This document shows, one piece after another, positions 15,704 through 23,961 of a DNA stretch of 64,000 nt. Made by a program: the position numbers and the translations under genes. Source of the stretch: JAJZAM01 sp027391075 (GTDB taxonomy: Bacteria; Actinomycetota; Acidimicrobiia; Acidimicrobiales; Palsa-688); the NCBI GenBank assembly GCA_027391075.1, contig DAHYHI010000039.1, forward strand, positions 1-64,000, written 5' to 3'. Each line of letters opens with the position of its first letter. Within the stretch, counting starts at the first letter, position 1. The notes beneath the pieces were generated by a model, which did not search any database, was not told the DNA's origin, and worked only from the letters and a program-made list of their open reading frames with translations.

Positions 15704-16503
15704 GCTCGGCGGATCACTTCGTGAAGGTCTGCGGGATTACCACGGAGGAAGACGCGCTTCTGGCTGTAGCGCTGGGCGCTACAGCGGTCGGCTTCGTGTT
15801 CGCTCCGTCCAAACGCCAGGTAGCGCCGGGCGCAGTGGCGGACATCGTCAAGAGGCTACCTCCGGAGGTGCTGCGCGTGGGTGTCTTCCGCGACGAAGCG
15901 CCAGAGCGGGTGTCTCTCATCTGCAGCAGGGTCGGCCTTAACGTCGCCCAACTGCACGGCCACGAGACGCCGGAGGAGACCAAATGGCTCTCAGGACGAA
16001 TCCCTTTGGTAATCAAGGCGTTCTCGGCGACTGATCCGAGGATCGCAGAGGCTTCAGAGTACGGAGCGTTCGCCGTCCACCTCGACGCCGCCCAACCTGG
16101 TTCTGGAACCACGTTCGACTGGGCGGTAGCGTCGGCGGTGCCCAAAGGGGAGAGGCTCATCGTAGCGGGAGGTCTAAACCCCTCGAACGTTGCTGAGGCG
16201 ATCACCGTGACGGGCTGTTTCGGGGTCGATGTTTCCAGCGGCGTTGAGAAGACGCCCGGGCATAAGGATCCGATCAAGCTTCGCGAGTTCATCAAAGAAG
16301 CTACCCGGGTCTTTGACGCCCGCGGACGCCAAGGAACGATTGCAACGGCCGCTCCGGCCGCAAAGGCTGGATACGGACGGCACTCTCCGGCTCCCGCAGC
16401 GAGAAACCTCGAAGGTGGACAGGTCCCTGTGGCGGCTCGAAACGTGCCCGGGCAGGCCGGAAGCACCGAAAGAGGACCGTACGATTGGCAAAAGGACATA
16501 TGA
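15700..16503 (+). CDS. trpF: Phosphoribosylanthranilate isomerase
   Basis: Isomerises phosphoribosylanthranilate in tryptophan synthesis. The catalytic cysteine is in FVKVCGITTEEDA and the aspartate in AVHLDAAQPGSGTTFDW. The family core ends near residue 210 (GVEKTPGHKDPIKLREFI). About 50 further residues rich in Ala, Pro, Gly and Arg follow, with no recognisable domain. The tail reaches into the trpB start (ATGA overlap). A dedicated TrpF argues against a need for a bifunctional PriA. Confidence 0.93.
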   Translation: MSSADHFVKVCGITTEEDALLAVALGATAVGFVFAPSKRQVAPGAVADIVKRLPPEVLRVGVFRDEAPERVSLICSRVGLNVAQLHGHETPEETKWLSGRIPLVIKAFSATDPRIAEASEYGAFAVHLDAAQPGSGTTFDWAVASAVPKGERLIVAGGLNPSNVAEAITVTGCFGVDVSSGVEKTPGHKDPIKLREFIKEATRVFDARGRQGTIATAAPAAKAGYGRHSPAPAARNLEGGQVPVAARNVPGQAGSTERGPYDWQKDI

Positions 16504-17690
16504 GCTCAGATCTGAAGATGGCCGATCCAGGCCCGACCGGCCGTTTCGGCGAGTTCGGCGGGATGTACGTACCCGAGTCCCTGGTGCCAGCGTGCGCCGA
16601 GGTGGAACGGTTCTTCCGCTCGGCCTGGCAGGATTCGACCTTTCGCGGGCGACTGGACGCCCTTCTAAGGGACTATGCCGGCCGGCCGACGCCTTTGACA
16701 CGAGCTGAACGCTTATCCGAGGCGCTCGGCGTGGACGTGTTACTGAAACGCGAGGATCTGACCCATACCGGCTCTCACAAGATCAACAACGTCTTGGGCC
16801 AAGGGCTGCTGACGTTGGCCATGGGTAAGAAGAGGATGGTCGCCGAGACCGGAGCCGGCCAGCACGGTGTCGCTACAGCGACGGCGGCGGCACTGTTCGG
16901 CCTGGAATGCGTGGTCTACATGGGTGAGGTCGACACCGAACGTCAGGCTCTGAACGTGTTCCGCATGAAACTGCTCGGGGCTCGGGTCGAACCCGTTCGA
17001 TCAGGCAGCCGCACGTTGAAAGACGCTGTGAATGAAGCCATGAGGGACTGGGTGGCTACCGTCGAGGACACCCACTACTGCCTGGGATCTGTGATGGGAC
17101 CTCACCCGTACCCGTGGATGGTCCGGGAGTTCCAAAGCGTGATCGGCAACGAGGCACGCGAGCAGTGCCGCAAAGTGCTCGGCGGCGACGACCCGGATTT
17201 CGTCGTCGCCTGCGTAGGCGGGGGGTCCAACGCTGCTGGTACTTTCGCCGGCTTCGTTTCCACCCGGGCGCGTCTGGTCGGGGTCGAAGCCGCAGGAGGA
17301 TCTGCGGTGGGTCGGGGCATACCTGGGGTGTTGCACGGTATGCGCTCGTATCTTCTTCAAGACGAGTGGGGCCAGATTCTAGAGGCGGAGTCGATCTCAG
17401 CCGGCTTGGACTATCCGGGTATCGGGCCGGAGCACGCGTGGCTGGCGGACGCCGGTCGGGCAGAGTACCACTCTGCGTCCGACGACGAAGTGCTTGACGC
17501 CTTGAAGCTCCTAGCGCGAACGGAGGGAATCATCCCTGCTTTGGAACCGGCGCACGCTCTGGCGTGGCTCGTGCGAGCGACGCGCGACGGGGTAGTGCCG
17601 GCCGGCTCCACAGTGATGATGACCCTATCCGGACGTGGTGACAAAGATGCCGAAACCGTGATGGGCCTCCTCCAGGAAGGCTTGCTGTGA
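16500..17690 (+). CDS. trpB: Tryptophan synthase beta chain
   Basis: A PLP enzyme joining indole and serine. The PLP lysine is K94 in HTGSHKINNVLGQ; AETGAGQHGVATA, GGGSNAAG and SGRGDKD are the standard cofactor segments. ATG at 16500 overlaps the trpF stop; TTG at 16485 would add five residues. 396 residues, a TrpB1-type length. It is immediately followed by trpA. Confidence 0.96.
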   Translation: MSSDLKMADPGPTGRFGEFGGMYVPESLVPACAEVERFFRSAWQDSTFRGRLDALLRDYAGRPTPLTRAERLSEALGVDVLLKREDLTHTGSHKINNVLGQGLLTLAMGKKRMVAETGAGQHGVATATAAALFGLECVVYMGEVDTERQALNVFRMKLLGARVEPVRSGSRTLKDAVNEAMRDWVATVEDTHYCLGSVMGPHPYPWMVREFQSVIGNEAREQCRKVLGGDDPDFVVACVGGGSNAAGTFAGFVSTRARLVGVEAAGGSAVGRGIPGVLHGMRSYLLQDEWGQILEAESISAGLDYPGIGPEHAWLADAGRAEYHSASDDEVLDALKLLARTEGIIPALEPAHALAWLVRATRDGVVPAGSTVMMTLSGRGDKDAETVMGLLQEGLL

Positions 17691-18469
17691 CAGCGCCTGG
17701 CTTGGCGGTCGAGCCGCACTTGCGCGCCGTCCGCGAGGCTGGCAAGAAGATCCTCGTCACCTACATGACCGGCGGTCTTGTGGCGGAGTGGGTGCGTTAC
17801 GTAGAGGCCATGGCGGACGCCGGAGCGGACGCAGTGGAGATAGGAATCCCTTTCTCGGACCCGGTTATGGACGGCCCGACCATTCAGCAAGCTTCGGGTG
17901 CGGCGCTTGCAAGGGGTGCCACCCCGGCTTCTATCCTCGACGACGTCGCCGGTGCGCAAGTCGATGTTCCCCTTGTGGCGATGACCTACTACAACTTGGT
18001 GGCTCGGGCTGGCCACCTCCGATTCGCCCGCCAGTTGGCTGCTTCCGGAGTGCGCGGAGCGATCGTGGCCGACATACCGCTCGAAGAGTCAACGGGATGG
18101 GAAGCTGACGCCGGCGATAGTGGAGTAGAGACTGTCCTGCTGGCAGCGCCGGTAAGTTCCGACGACCGCCTGGTCGAGATCTGTCGACGGTCGCACGGTT
18201 TCGTCTACGGGGTGAACGTTATGGGCGTGACGGGGGAGCGGGCCCGTCTTTCGACATCGGCGGAGGTCCTGGCGAAGCGTCTCAAAGCTGTCACCGACCT
18301 CCCGGTGGTCATGGGCTTTGGAGTTTCGACCCCCGAACAGGCAGCGACTGCTGCAGCCCACGCCGACGGGGCTGTGGTCGCGTCGGCTTTGATGCGAATG
18401 GTCCTTGCCGGAGCAGGGCCGGCGGAGGTCGCCGACACCGTCAAGGCTTTCCGGACGGCCTTGGGATAG
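17687..18469 (+). CDS. trpA: Tryptophan synthase alpha chain
   Basis: Cleaves indole-3-glycerol phosphate to indole, which is channelled to TrpB. The catalytic glutamate lies in AVEIGIPFSDPVMDGPTIQ, which also holds the catalytic aspartate; MTYYNLV and YGVNVMGVTGER follow. 260 residues. The GTG start overlaps the trpB stop. Last gene of trpCFBA. Confidence 0.96.
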   Translation: MTAPGLAVEPHLRAVREAGKKILVTYMTGGLVAEWVRYVEAMADAGADAVEIGIPFSDPVMDGPTIQQASGAALARGATPASILDDVAGAQVDVPLVAMTYYNLVARAGHLRFARQLAASGVRGAIVADIPLEESTGWEADAGDSGVETVLLAAPVSSDDRLVEICRRSHGFVYGVNVMGVTGERARLSTSAEVLAKRLKAVTDLPVVMGFGVSTPEQAATAAAHADGAVVASALMRMVLAGAGPAEVADTVKAFRTALG

Positions 18470-18491
18470 GACAGCACTGGCCTGGTTAGCA

Positions 18492-18506
18492 GGGGCAACT
18501 CGCCCC
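18492..18506. terminator. Weak hairpin between trpA and the dehydrogenase
   Basis: GGGGC and GCCCC around a 5-nt loop, between two converging genes. Short stem and no T-run, so only a possible terminator. Confidence 0.3.
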
Positions 18507-18516
18507 GAGCAGCGGA

Positions 18517-19560
18517 CTAAGCGAACTCCAGGGTTACCTTGACATCCCCTGGCTGGCGGGTGTAGGCGTCCTTCCAGCTGTCCAGGCCGGGAGACCTGGT
18601 GATCATTTTCGCCAGCCAGTCTTTGTCGGCGTCGGCGAGGGCTTGGGCTCCGGCCTCGTAGTGGCGGCGGTTGGCGTTCACCGATCCGAAAACCACGTCG
18701 TTTTCGAGTACCATCCGACGGTTCAGCATGCCGACGTCGACCGAAAGGTCCCGTCCACCTGAGGAGACACCGGTCAGGCACACGACGCCGTTCGCTCCGG
18801 CGGCGTCCATGACGTCGAAGATCAACTGGCCGACGCCGGTGCATTCGATAGCCACGTCAGGTACCACCTTCGTGTCGGCAACGCTGCCGTGGTGGTAGGT
18901 GGCGCCAAGAGCGTGGACCAGGTCCGGCTTTAGCCCGTCGGTAACCTGGTCGAGGACGTGGACCTCCAAACCCCGCTGCACGGCGAGGAGAGCGGCGAGC
19001 AGACCTATCGGGCCGGCGCCGGTGACAAGAACCGTCTTGGGCTTCCAAGCGGCACGCTGACCGATTCGCTCGATATGATCCCAGGCCTTCGCCACGACCG
19101 TGGTCGGTTCGAGGAGGACGCCGAGATTGCCCAACCCCTGGTCCACTTTCACCACGAAATCCTCGGTGATGCGGTAACGCTCCCTGGCGTAGCCGTGATG
19201 CTGCTTTATGCCCCATTCGGTGTACTGACCGTTGCGGCACATGTCCCATTCACCCACGGAGCAGTTGTGGCACGGGACCGGGTCCGGACGCCTGACGATA
19301 GCGACGACCAGGTCACCGGCGGCGAGCCCGGAGTCTTCGGGGGCTTCTAGGACCTCGCCAAGGGACTCGTGGCCGATCGCTAGGCGCTCCTCGCCTTCAG
19401 GAGCCCAGCCGTAATCGCCCGAGATTATCTCCAGGTCCGTTCCGCACACTCCGACCGCCCTGGTCTTGACCAGCACGGGCCCGTCTGAATCGGGCGGTTC
19501 GGGAAGTTCGGTCAGGTCGACCGAGCCGGCCTGCAAAGGGACGACGGTCACAGCGCGCAT
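18517..19560 (-). CDS. Zinc-type glucose 1-dehydrogenase-like MDR dehydrogenase
   Basis: A medium-chain zinc dehydrogenase of 347 residues. Zinc-site segments are GVCGTDLEIISG, GHESLGEV and the structural-zinc region DPVPCHNCSVGEWDMC; the nucleotide site is VLVTGAGPIGLLAALLA. The segments RRPDPVPC, GEWDMCRNGQYTEWGIK and the C-terminal NDVVFGSVNANRRHYE resemble archaeal-type glucose dehydrogenases, so sugar oxidation is the likely role, but the substrate is inferred. It starts 6 nt after a TAGCCT box and is divergent from yqgE. Confidence 0.8.
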   Translation of the reverse strand: MRAVTVVPLQAGSVDLTELPEPPDSDGPVLVKTRAVGVCGTDLEIISGDYGWAPEGEERLAIGHESLGEVLEAPEDSGLAAGDLVVAIVRRPDPVPCHNCSVGEWDMCRNGQYTEWGIKQHHGYARERYRITEDFVVKVDQGLGNLGVLLEPTTVVAKAWDHIERIGQRAAWKPKTVLVTGAGPIGLLAALLAVQRGLEVHVLDQVTDGLKPDLVHALGATYHHGSVADTKVVPDVAIECTGVGQLIFDVMDAAGANGVVCLTGVSSGGRDLSVDVGMLNRRMVLENDVVFGSVNANRRHYEAGAQALADADKDWLAKMITRSPGLDSWKDAYTRQPGDVKVTLEFA

Positions 19561-19566
19561 GGCCCA

Positions 19567-19572
19567 AGGCTA
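19567..19572 (-). promoter_or_regulatory. Candidate -10 box for the glucose dehydrogenase-like gene
   Basis: TAGCCT on the minus strand, 6 nt before ATG at 19560. Confidence 0.5.
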
Positions 19573-19634
19573 GCCGTTGCGTGCGTAGTGGACGGACGAC
19601 TCTTCGAAGCTTTTACGCGTGGCAGAATATCGAG

Positions 19635-20324
19635 GTGGGAGCAGGCAAGCATCTTCTAAAGGCGGGGAGACTGCTGGTCGCGAACCCGAAACTGACGGAC
19701 CCGAACTTCGACCGTAGCGTGGTGATGCTCGTCGCTTACGGCATCGAAGGCGCCCTGGGATTGGTCCTGAACCGGCCCAGCGACATGGCGGTCAGCACCC
19801 CGCTGCCACAATGGGCGCACTTCGCCAACGAGCCTGCCGTACTTTTCCTCGGGGGTCCGGTTGCCCACCAGGCGGTCATCTGCCTTGCCCGGTCGAGCTT
19901 GGCCGGACGGGGCCATCCGGCGACGCCGACCTGGCCGAGCTCTCAGGACCCCAGCTCTGACCCTACTGAGACACCGGGTATCGGCCGGGCCATACCAGGG
20001 TCTCAGCCGACCGCTGGAAGCGATAGCGGTGCCCTCGGTGCTTGGAAGCAGTTCGACGGGGACCTCGGGACACTTGACTTGGAGGGGGACCCCGACTCGT
20101 TCGCGGGGCGCATCCGGGCTCTCAGGGTCTTCGCCGGCTACGCCGGATGGGCGGCGGGGCAGCTGGAAGGGGAGATCGAATCCGGCGCCTGGTGGGTGCT
20201 GGACGCTGCTCCCGACGACGCTTTCAGCCCTGCGCCGGATACCTTGTGGAAGCGGGTGCTGCTTCGTCAACCCGAGCCGCTGCGCCTAATCGCCTTTTAC
20301 CCCGACAACCCCGTCTGGAACTGA
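19635..20324 (+). CDS. YqgE/AlgH family protein
   Basis: The family core is clear: GRLLVANPKLTDPNFDRSVVMLVAYGIEGALGLVLNRPSD near the N-terminus and RVFAGYAGWAAGQLEGEIESGAWWV in the second half. The biochemical role of this family is not established. An insertion of about 60 Pro/Ser/Gly-rich residues separates the two halves. GTG at 19635 begins close to the conserved part and leaves room for the divergent promoter; GTG at 19581 would leave only 20 bp to the neighbouring gene. 229 residues. Confidence 0.8.
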   Translation: MGAGKHLLKAGRLLVANPKLTDPNFDRSVVMLVAYGIEGALGLVLNRPSDMAVSTPLPQWAHFANEPAVLFLGGPVAHQAVICLARSSLAGRGHPATPTWPSSQDPSSDPTETPGIGRAIPGSQPTAGSDSGALGAWKQFDGDLGTLDLEGDPDSFAGRIRALRVFAGYAGWAAGQLEGEIESGAWWVLDAAPDDAFSPAPDTLWKRVLLRQPEPLRLIAFYPDNPVWN

Positions 20325-20335
20325 CAACCCCGTCT
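20304..20335. repeat. 13-bp direct repeat across the yqgE stop codon
   Basis: GACAACCCCGTCT occurs at 20304-20316 and 20323-20335, a 19-bp period, with the yqgE TGA between and touching the second copy. Confidence 0.7.
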
Positions 20336-20472
20336 AGGACGCCTAGCGTTGCTGGGACCGATGGCGGTCTTGGCCCGACCGGGACGAATGTGAGACGATG
20401 AGTTGTGTTCTAGATGCCGGTGACGTGGATCACACCGGTGCGGTCCCTTTTCATCGAGGAGGATTCGAGGCT

Positions 20473-22098
20473 GTGCTTTCGACCATGCAGGACGTGCCTC
20501 TGACGATCACATCGCTTTTCCGGCATGGGGCGAGGGTGCACAGACGTTCCAAGGTGCTGACTTTCGACGGGACATCCACCTCCGAGGCGACCTTCGCCGA
20601 GATAGCGGCGAGGGCGGAGCGCCTCGCTGGCGCCCTGAGCCGGCTCGGGGTGGGAACTGGTGACGTTGTTGGTACGTTTATGTGGAACAACCAGGAGCAT
20701 CTCGAAGCCTATTTTGCAGTTCCGTGCATGGGTGCTGTCATGCACACCCTCAACTTGAGGTTGTTCCCCGAGCAGCTGGTCCACGTAGTCAACCAGGCGG
20801 GGGACAAGGTGATACTGGTCAACTCGAGCGTGGTCGGAGCTTTGGCGGCAGTGTCGGCGCAGCTGCGGACGGTCGAGCACTACGTCCTCGTCGACGACGG
20901 ACCCGTCGACGATCAGGCCCTCGGCGCGCTCGGATCGGTCGTGCGCTACGAGGATCTCCTCGCCGCCGAGGCAACCGGCGCTGACTGGCCCGACGTCGAC
21001 GAGAGGTCGGCTGCTGCTATGTGCTACACGAGCGGTACTACAGGCGACCCGAAGGGCGTCGTGTATAGCCACCGTTCTACGTTCCTGCACGCTTTCGCTT
21101 ACAACAACGCTTCGAGCCTAACCATCGGCGAGCGGGACCGGGCGGTGGTCATCGTCCCGATGTTCCACGTGAACGCCTGGGGTTGGCCGTACGTAGCGTG
21201 GATGTGCGGCTCCGACCTGGTGATGCCCGGGCGTTTCTTGCAGGGGGAGCCCCTTGTGAAGCTGTTCGAGATGACCAAAGCGACGGTCTCGGCAGGAGTG
21301 CCGACCATCTGGAACGAAGTCCTGCGCTACGTCGAGGCCAACCCTGGGCATGACCTGTCGAGCCTGCGAGGGCTCGTGTCAGGAGGATCAGCGCTTCCTG
21401 GCAGCCTCGTGGACGGTTTCGACAAGCTGGGTATAAGGATGCTGCAGGGTTGGGGGATGACCGAGACGAGCCCGGTCTGCGCAGTGAGCGAACCGCCCGG
21501 CGAAGCCGACCGGTGGGACCGCGGGTGGCGACTGCGCACCGGACGAGTAATTCCTGGAGTGGAAATGCGCATCATAAAAGACGACGGCTCCGAAGCTCCC
21601 TGGGATGGACAGACGACCGGGGAGGTGGAAGTACGAGGGCCGTGGATAACCGGCTCCTATTACAGGGATCCCGCCCCGGAGAAGTTCCACGACGGCTGGC
21701 TGCGCACCGGAGATATAGGAAGCATCGACGACCACGGATTTCTGTCGATATCAGACCGCCTCAAAGATGTCATCAAATCCGGCGGAGAATGGATATCCTC
21801 AGTGGAGCTGGAGAACGTCTTGATGGGACACCCGGAGGTGGCAGAGGCTGCGGTTGTCGGAGTCCCAGACGACAAGTGGGGGGAGAGACCCTTGGCGGTG
21901 GTTGTCAGAAACGACGGTAGCTCTCTGGGCGCCGCAGACCTGCGGACATGGCTCGAAGGTCGGGTTGCGAAATGGTGGATACCCGAGCGTTGGACGTTCG
22001 TCGACGCAGTTCCCAAGACCTCTGTAGGCAAGTTCGATAAGAAAGTGCTGAGAGCCAAAGAGTCGACCGGCGAGCTCGTAGTCGAACAGGCGGGGTAG
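20473..22098 (+). CDS. Fatty acid-CoA ligase (acyl-adenylate family)
   Basis: Activates a carboxylic acid to its CoA thioester through an acyl-adenylate. The P-loop-like motif CYTSGTTGDPKGVVYSHRS, GWGMTETSPV, WLRTGDIGSID and KDVIKSGGEWISSVELEN are all present, and the C-terminal lysine motif is KTSVGKFDKK. The GTG start at 20473 is chosen because GGAGGA lies 9 nt upstream and because LSTMQDVPLT is the usual start for this subfamily; ATG at 20398 is the longer alternative. 541 residues. The 148-bp gap before it holds the direct repeat noted above and a short hairpin at 20334-20346. Medium- or long-chain specificity is inferred. Confidence 0.88.
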   Translation: MLSTMQDVPLTITSLFRHGARVHRRSKVLTFDGTSTSEATFAEIAARAERLAGALSRLGVGTGDVVGTFMWNNQEHLEAYFAVPCMGAVMHTLNLRLFPEQLVHVVNQAGDKVILVNSSVVGALAAVSAQLRTVEHYVLVDDGPVDDQALGALGSVVRYEDLLAAEATGADWPDVDERSAAAMCYTSGTTGDPKGVVYSHRSTFLHAFAYNNASSLTIGERDRAVVIVPMFHVNAWGWPYVAWMCGSDLVMPGRFLQGEPLVKLFEMTKATVSAGVPTIWNEVLRYVEANPGHDLSSLRGLVSGGSALPGSLVDGFDKLGIRMLQGWGMTETSPVCAVSEPPGEADRWDRGWRLRTGRVIPGVEMRIIKDDGSEAPWDGQTTGEVEVRGPWITGSYYRDPAPEKFHDGWLRTGDIGSIDDHGFLSISDRLKDVIKSGGEWISSVELENVLMGHPEVAEAAVVGVPDDKWGERPLAVVVRNDGSSLGAADLRTWLEGRVAKWWIPERWTFVDAVPKTSVGKFDKKVLRAKESTGELVVEQAG

Positions 22099-22156
22099 AA
22101 GCCCACCTTGGCGACCCCGCTGGCTGGCGGGGGCTCGCCGCCGAGGACAGGGGTGG

Positions 22157-23002
22157 TCACGCCAAGGGGGTCAGCTTTACTTCGACCTGCATGCCCGAGG
22201 TCGGTCCGCCGTTGAAAATTCCCTTGACGGGGGCCACGTCGGAGTAGTCGCGTCCTCTTGCTACCAGGACGTGCCGATTGCCGACTGGAGCTCCCGCCGT
22301 CGGGTCCACCGCCACCCAGTCCCCAACCCAGTACTCCACCCAGGCGTGGCTTTCGGCGGGAACTTCCGCTCCAACAGCGACCGCATTGTCGGGATAGACG
22401 TAGCCGGAGCAATATCTAGCGGGGATACGCATGGCGCGCAGGAGGCAAAGCGACAGATGGGCGAAGTCCTGGCATACACCGACGCCGCCTTCCCACGCCT
22501 CGACGCCTGACGTGTGAACTCCCGTAGTCCCAGCCTGGTATGTCAACTCGGCGCCTACCCAGCCGAGAGCGGCGTTCGCAGCCTCGCGTGGTGAGCATGC
22601 CTGGGCAAGGGTCGAAGCTATCCCTGCGATCCGCCCATCCATTGGGACATAGCTCGTGTACTCGAGGAACTCGCCGAGACCGTCGGCTACTTCGTCGCTG
22701 GCCAGACCGGCCCACGTCACCGAGGGGTCAGAAGCGCCAATCTCGGAGATCTCCACCACGGAGCTCGCAGCCACCGTCAGGGTGTCGTGGGGGGAGTGGA
22801 TGTCGAAGGCGTGGACCTGCGTGCCCCAGTAGTCGATGTAGCTGTAAAGCGGAACCTGTGGGGTGACGTAGACCCGCAGTTCTAACAACTGCTGGAAAGG
22901 GGTGCTTAGTGGCGTCAGTCGCACCTCGTTGTACGATGACTGCACGACACCGCTGTAGCTGTAACGGCTGACGTGGTCGATGCGAAGGCGTCTGGGTGTC
23001 AC
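22157..23002 (-). CDS. Transglutaminase-like cysteine protease family protein
   Basis: A 281-residue protein with the N-terminal domain found in this family (LRIDHVSRYSYSGVVQSSYNEVRLTP) and a transglutaminase-like core. The triad is visible as the Cys of GGVGVCQDFAHL, the His of ESHAWVEYW and the Asp of WVAVDPTAG. Such proteins are predicted peptidases. GTG at 23002 overlaps the alpha-E stop. It is the third gene of a conserved set (ATP-grasp, alpha-E, transglutaminase) whose product is not known. Confidence 0.88.
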   Translation of the reverse strand: MTPRRLRIDHVSRYSYSGVVQSSYNEVRLTPLSTPFQQLLELRVYVTPQVPLYSYIDYWGTQVHAFDIHSPHDTLTVAASSVVEISEIGASDPSVTWAGLASDEVADGLGEFLEYTSYVPMDGRIAGIASTLAQACSPREAANAALGWVGAELTYQAGTTGVHTSGVEAWEGGVGVCQDFAHLSLCLLRAMRIPARYCSGYVYPDNAVAVGAEVPAESHAWVEYWVGDWVAVDPTAGAPVGNRHVLVARGRDYSDVAPVKGIFNGGPTSGMQVEVKLTPLA

Positions 23003-23961
23003 CGGGTCGTAACCCCTTCGACGCCCTCCCTCTCCATGGTCCACTCGACCACGTTCGTCTTGCGGAAGTAGCGCGACGCGATAGCCATCGAGGCTGCCGC
23101 GCACTGGCGCTGAAGGTCCGGTAGCAAGCCGCCGAGCTCACGCATGAGCTCGGACACCTGGATGAACTCAAGAGTCGTGCGGAGCCTGCCGAGGACTCTG
23201 CGTCCCTCGTCGCTCGGACCCAACCTTCCTGAGATCGGGTCAAGCTCTGCTAGGCAGTCCTCTGCGGCCCGCAACGAGAAGAACGCGGAGCGCGGGAACA
23301 GTCGATCGAGCAGCAGGAACTGCGCCGCGAGAGCTCCTTCGGGCTCACGGCGGTAGGTTCGCAGGAACGCCTCGTGGGCTGAGAAGGACCGCAGTAGCAC
23401 GACCCAGTCCGGCTCGGGACCTGACGTGGCTGCAGCCAGCAGTCTGGCGAGCATGTCTACACGCTCCAGGCTGCGTCCGACCACCATGAACCGCCAGGCG
23501 TCATCCCTTGACATGGTCGAGTCGATCAAACCTGAGATGACGGCAGCCCTTTCCCGGACGAAGCGGAAGAAGCTGTACGCGCTGAACGTCATGCTGGGAG
23601 AGCCCTCGGTGAAGATGGTGTTGTAGGTTATGTTGAGGGCTTCCCAAAGCTCCGAGCTGATCGCCTCGCTCACGCCCCTGCCGTTCGCTCTCGCCGCTAC
23701 TAGTGACGATACAATCGAGCTTGGGTTGCTCAGGTCGAAAGCTAGCCTGTCGACGACTCGTTGCGACGTGAGTTGGTCCGGATCGACATCAAGCGCCTTT
23801 ACCCCCATCACGGCCAGAAGCCTCGCGCACAGCTCTGCTTCGCTTTCGACTTGGGTCTCGAGCAGGTGATGCACATGGACGTCGAGAATTCGGGCGGTGT
23901 CTTCGGCCCTTTCGACGTAGCGGCCGATCCAGAACAGACTTTCGGCTATTCGGCTCAACAT
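22999..23961 (-). CDS. Alpha-E domain protein (DUF403)
   Basis: A 320-residue helical protein starting MLSRIAESLFWIGRYVERAEDTARIL, the hallmark of alpha-E proteins. Other family segments are NITYNTIFTEGSPSMTFSAYSFFRF and WRFMVVGRSLERVDMLARLL. Its biochemical role is unknown; it nearly always accompanies a circularly permuted ATP-grasp protein. ATG at 23961 overlaps the end of the ATP-grasp gene by seven bases. Confidence 0.9.
   Translation of the reverse strand: MLSRIAESLFWIGRYVERAEDTARILDVHVHHLLETQVESEAELCARLLAVMGVKALDVDPDQLTSQRVVDRLAFDLSNPSSIVSSLVAARANGRGVSEAISSELWEALNITYNTIFTEGSPSMTFSAYSFFRFVRERAAVISGLIDSTMSRDDAWRFMVVGRSLERVDMLARLLAAATSGPEPDWVVLLRSFSAHEAFLRTYRREPEGALAAQFLLLDRLFPRSAFFSLRAAEDCLAELDPISGRLGPSDEGRRVLGRLRTTLEFIQVSELMRELGGLLPDLQRQCAAASMAIASRYFRKTNVVEWTMEREGVEGVTTR

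Noticed and set aside
22091..22135. Terminator between the acyl-CoA ligase and the transglutaminase gene
   Set aside because: Only 4-6 bp stems with long loops can be drawn.
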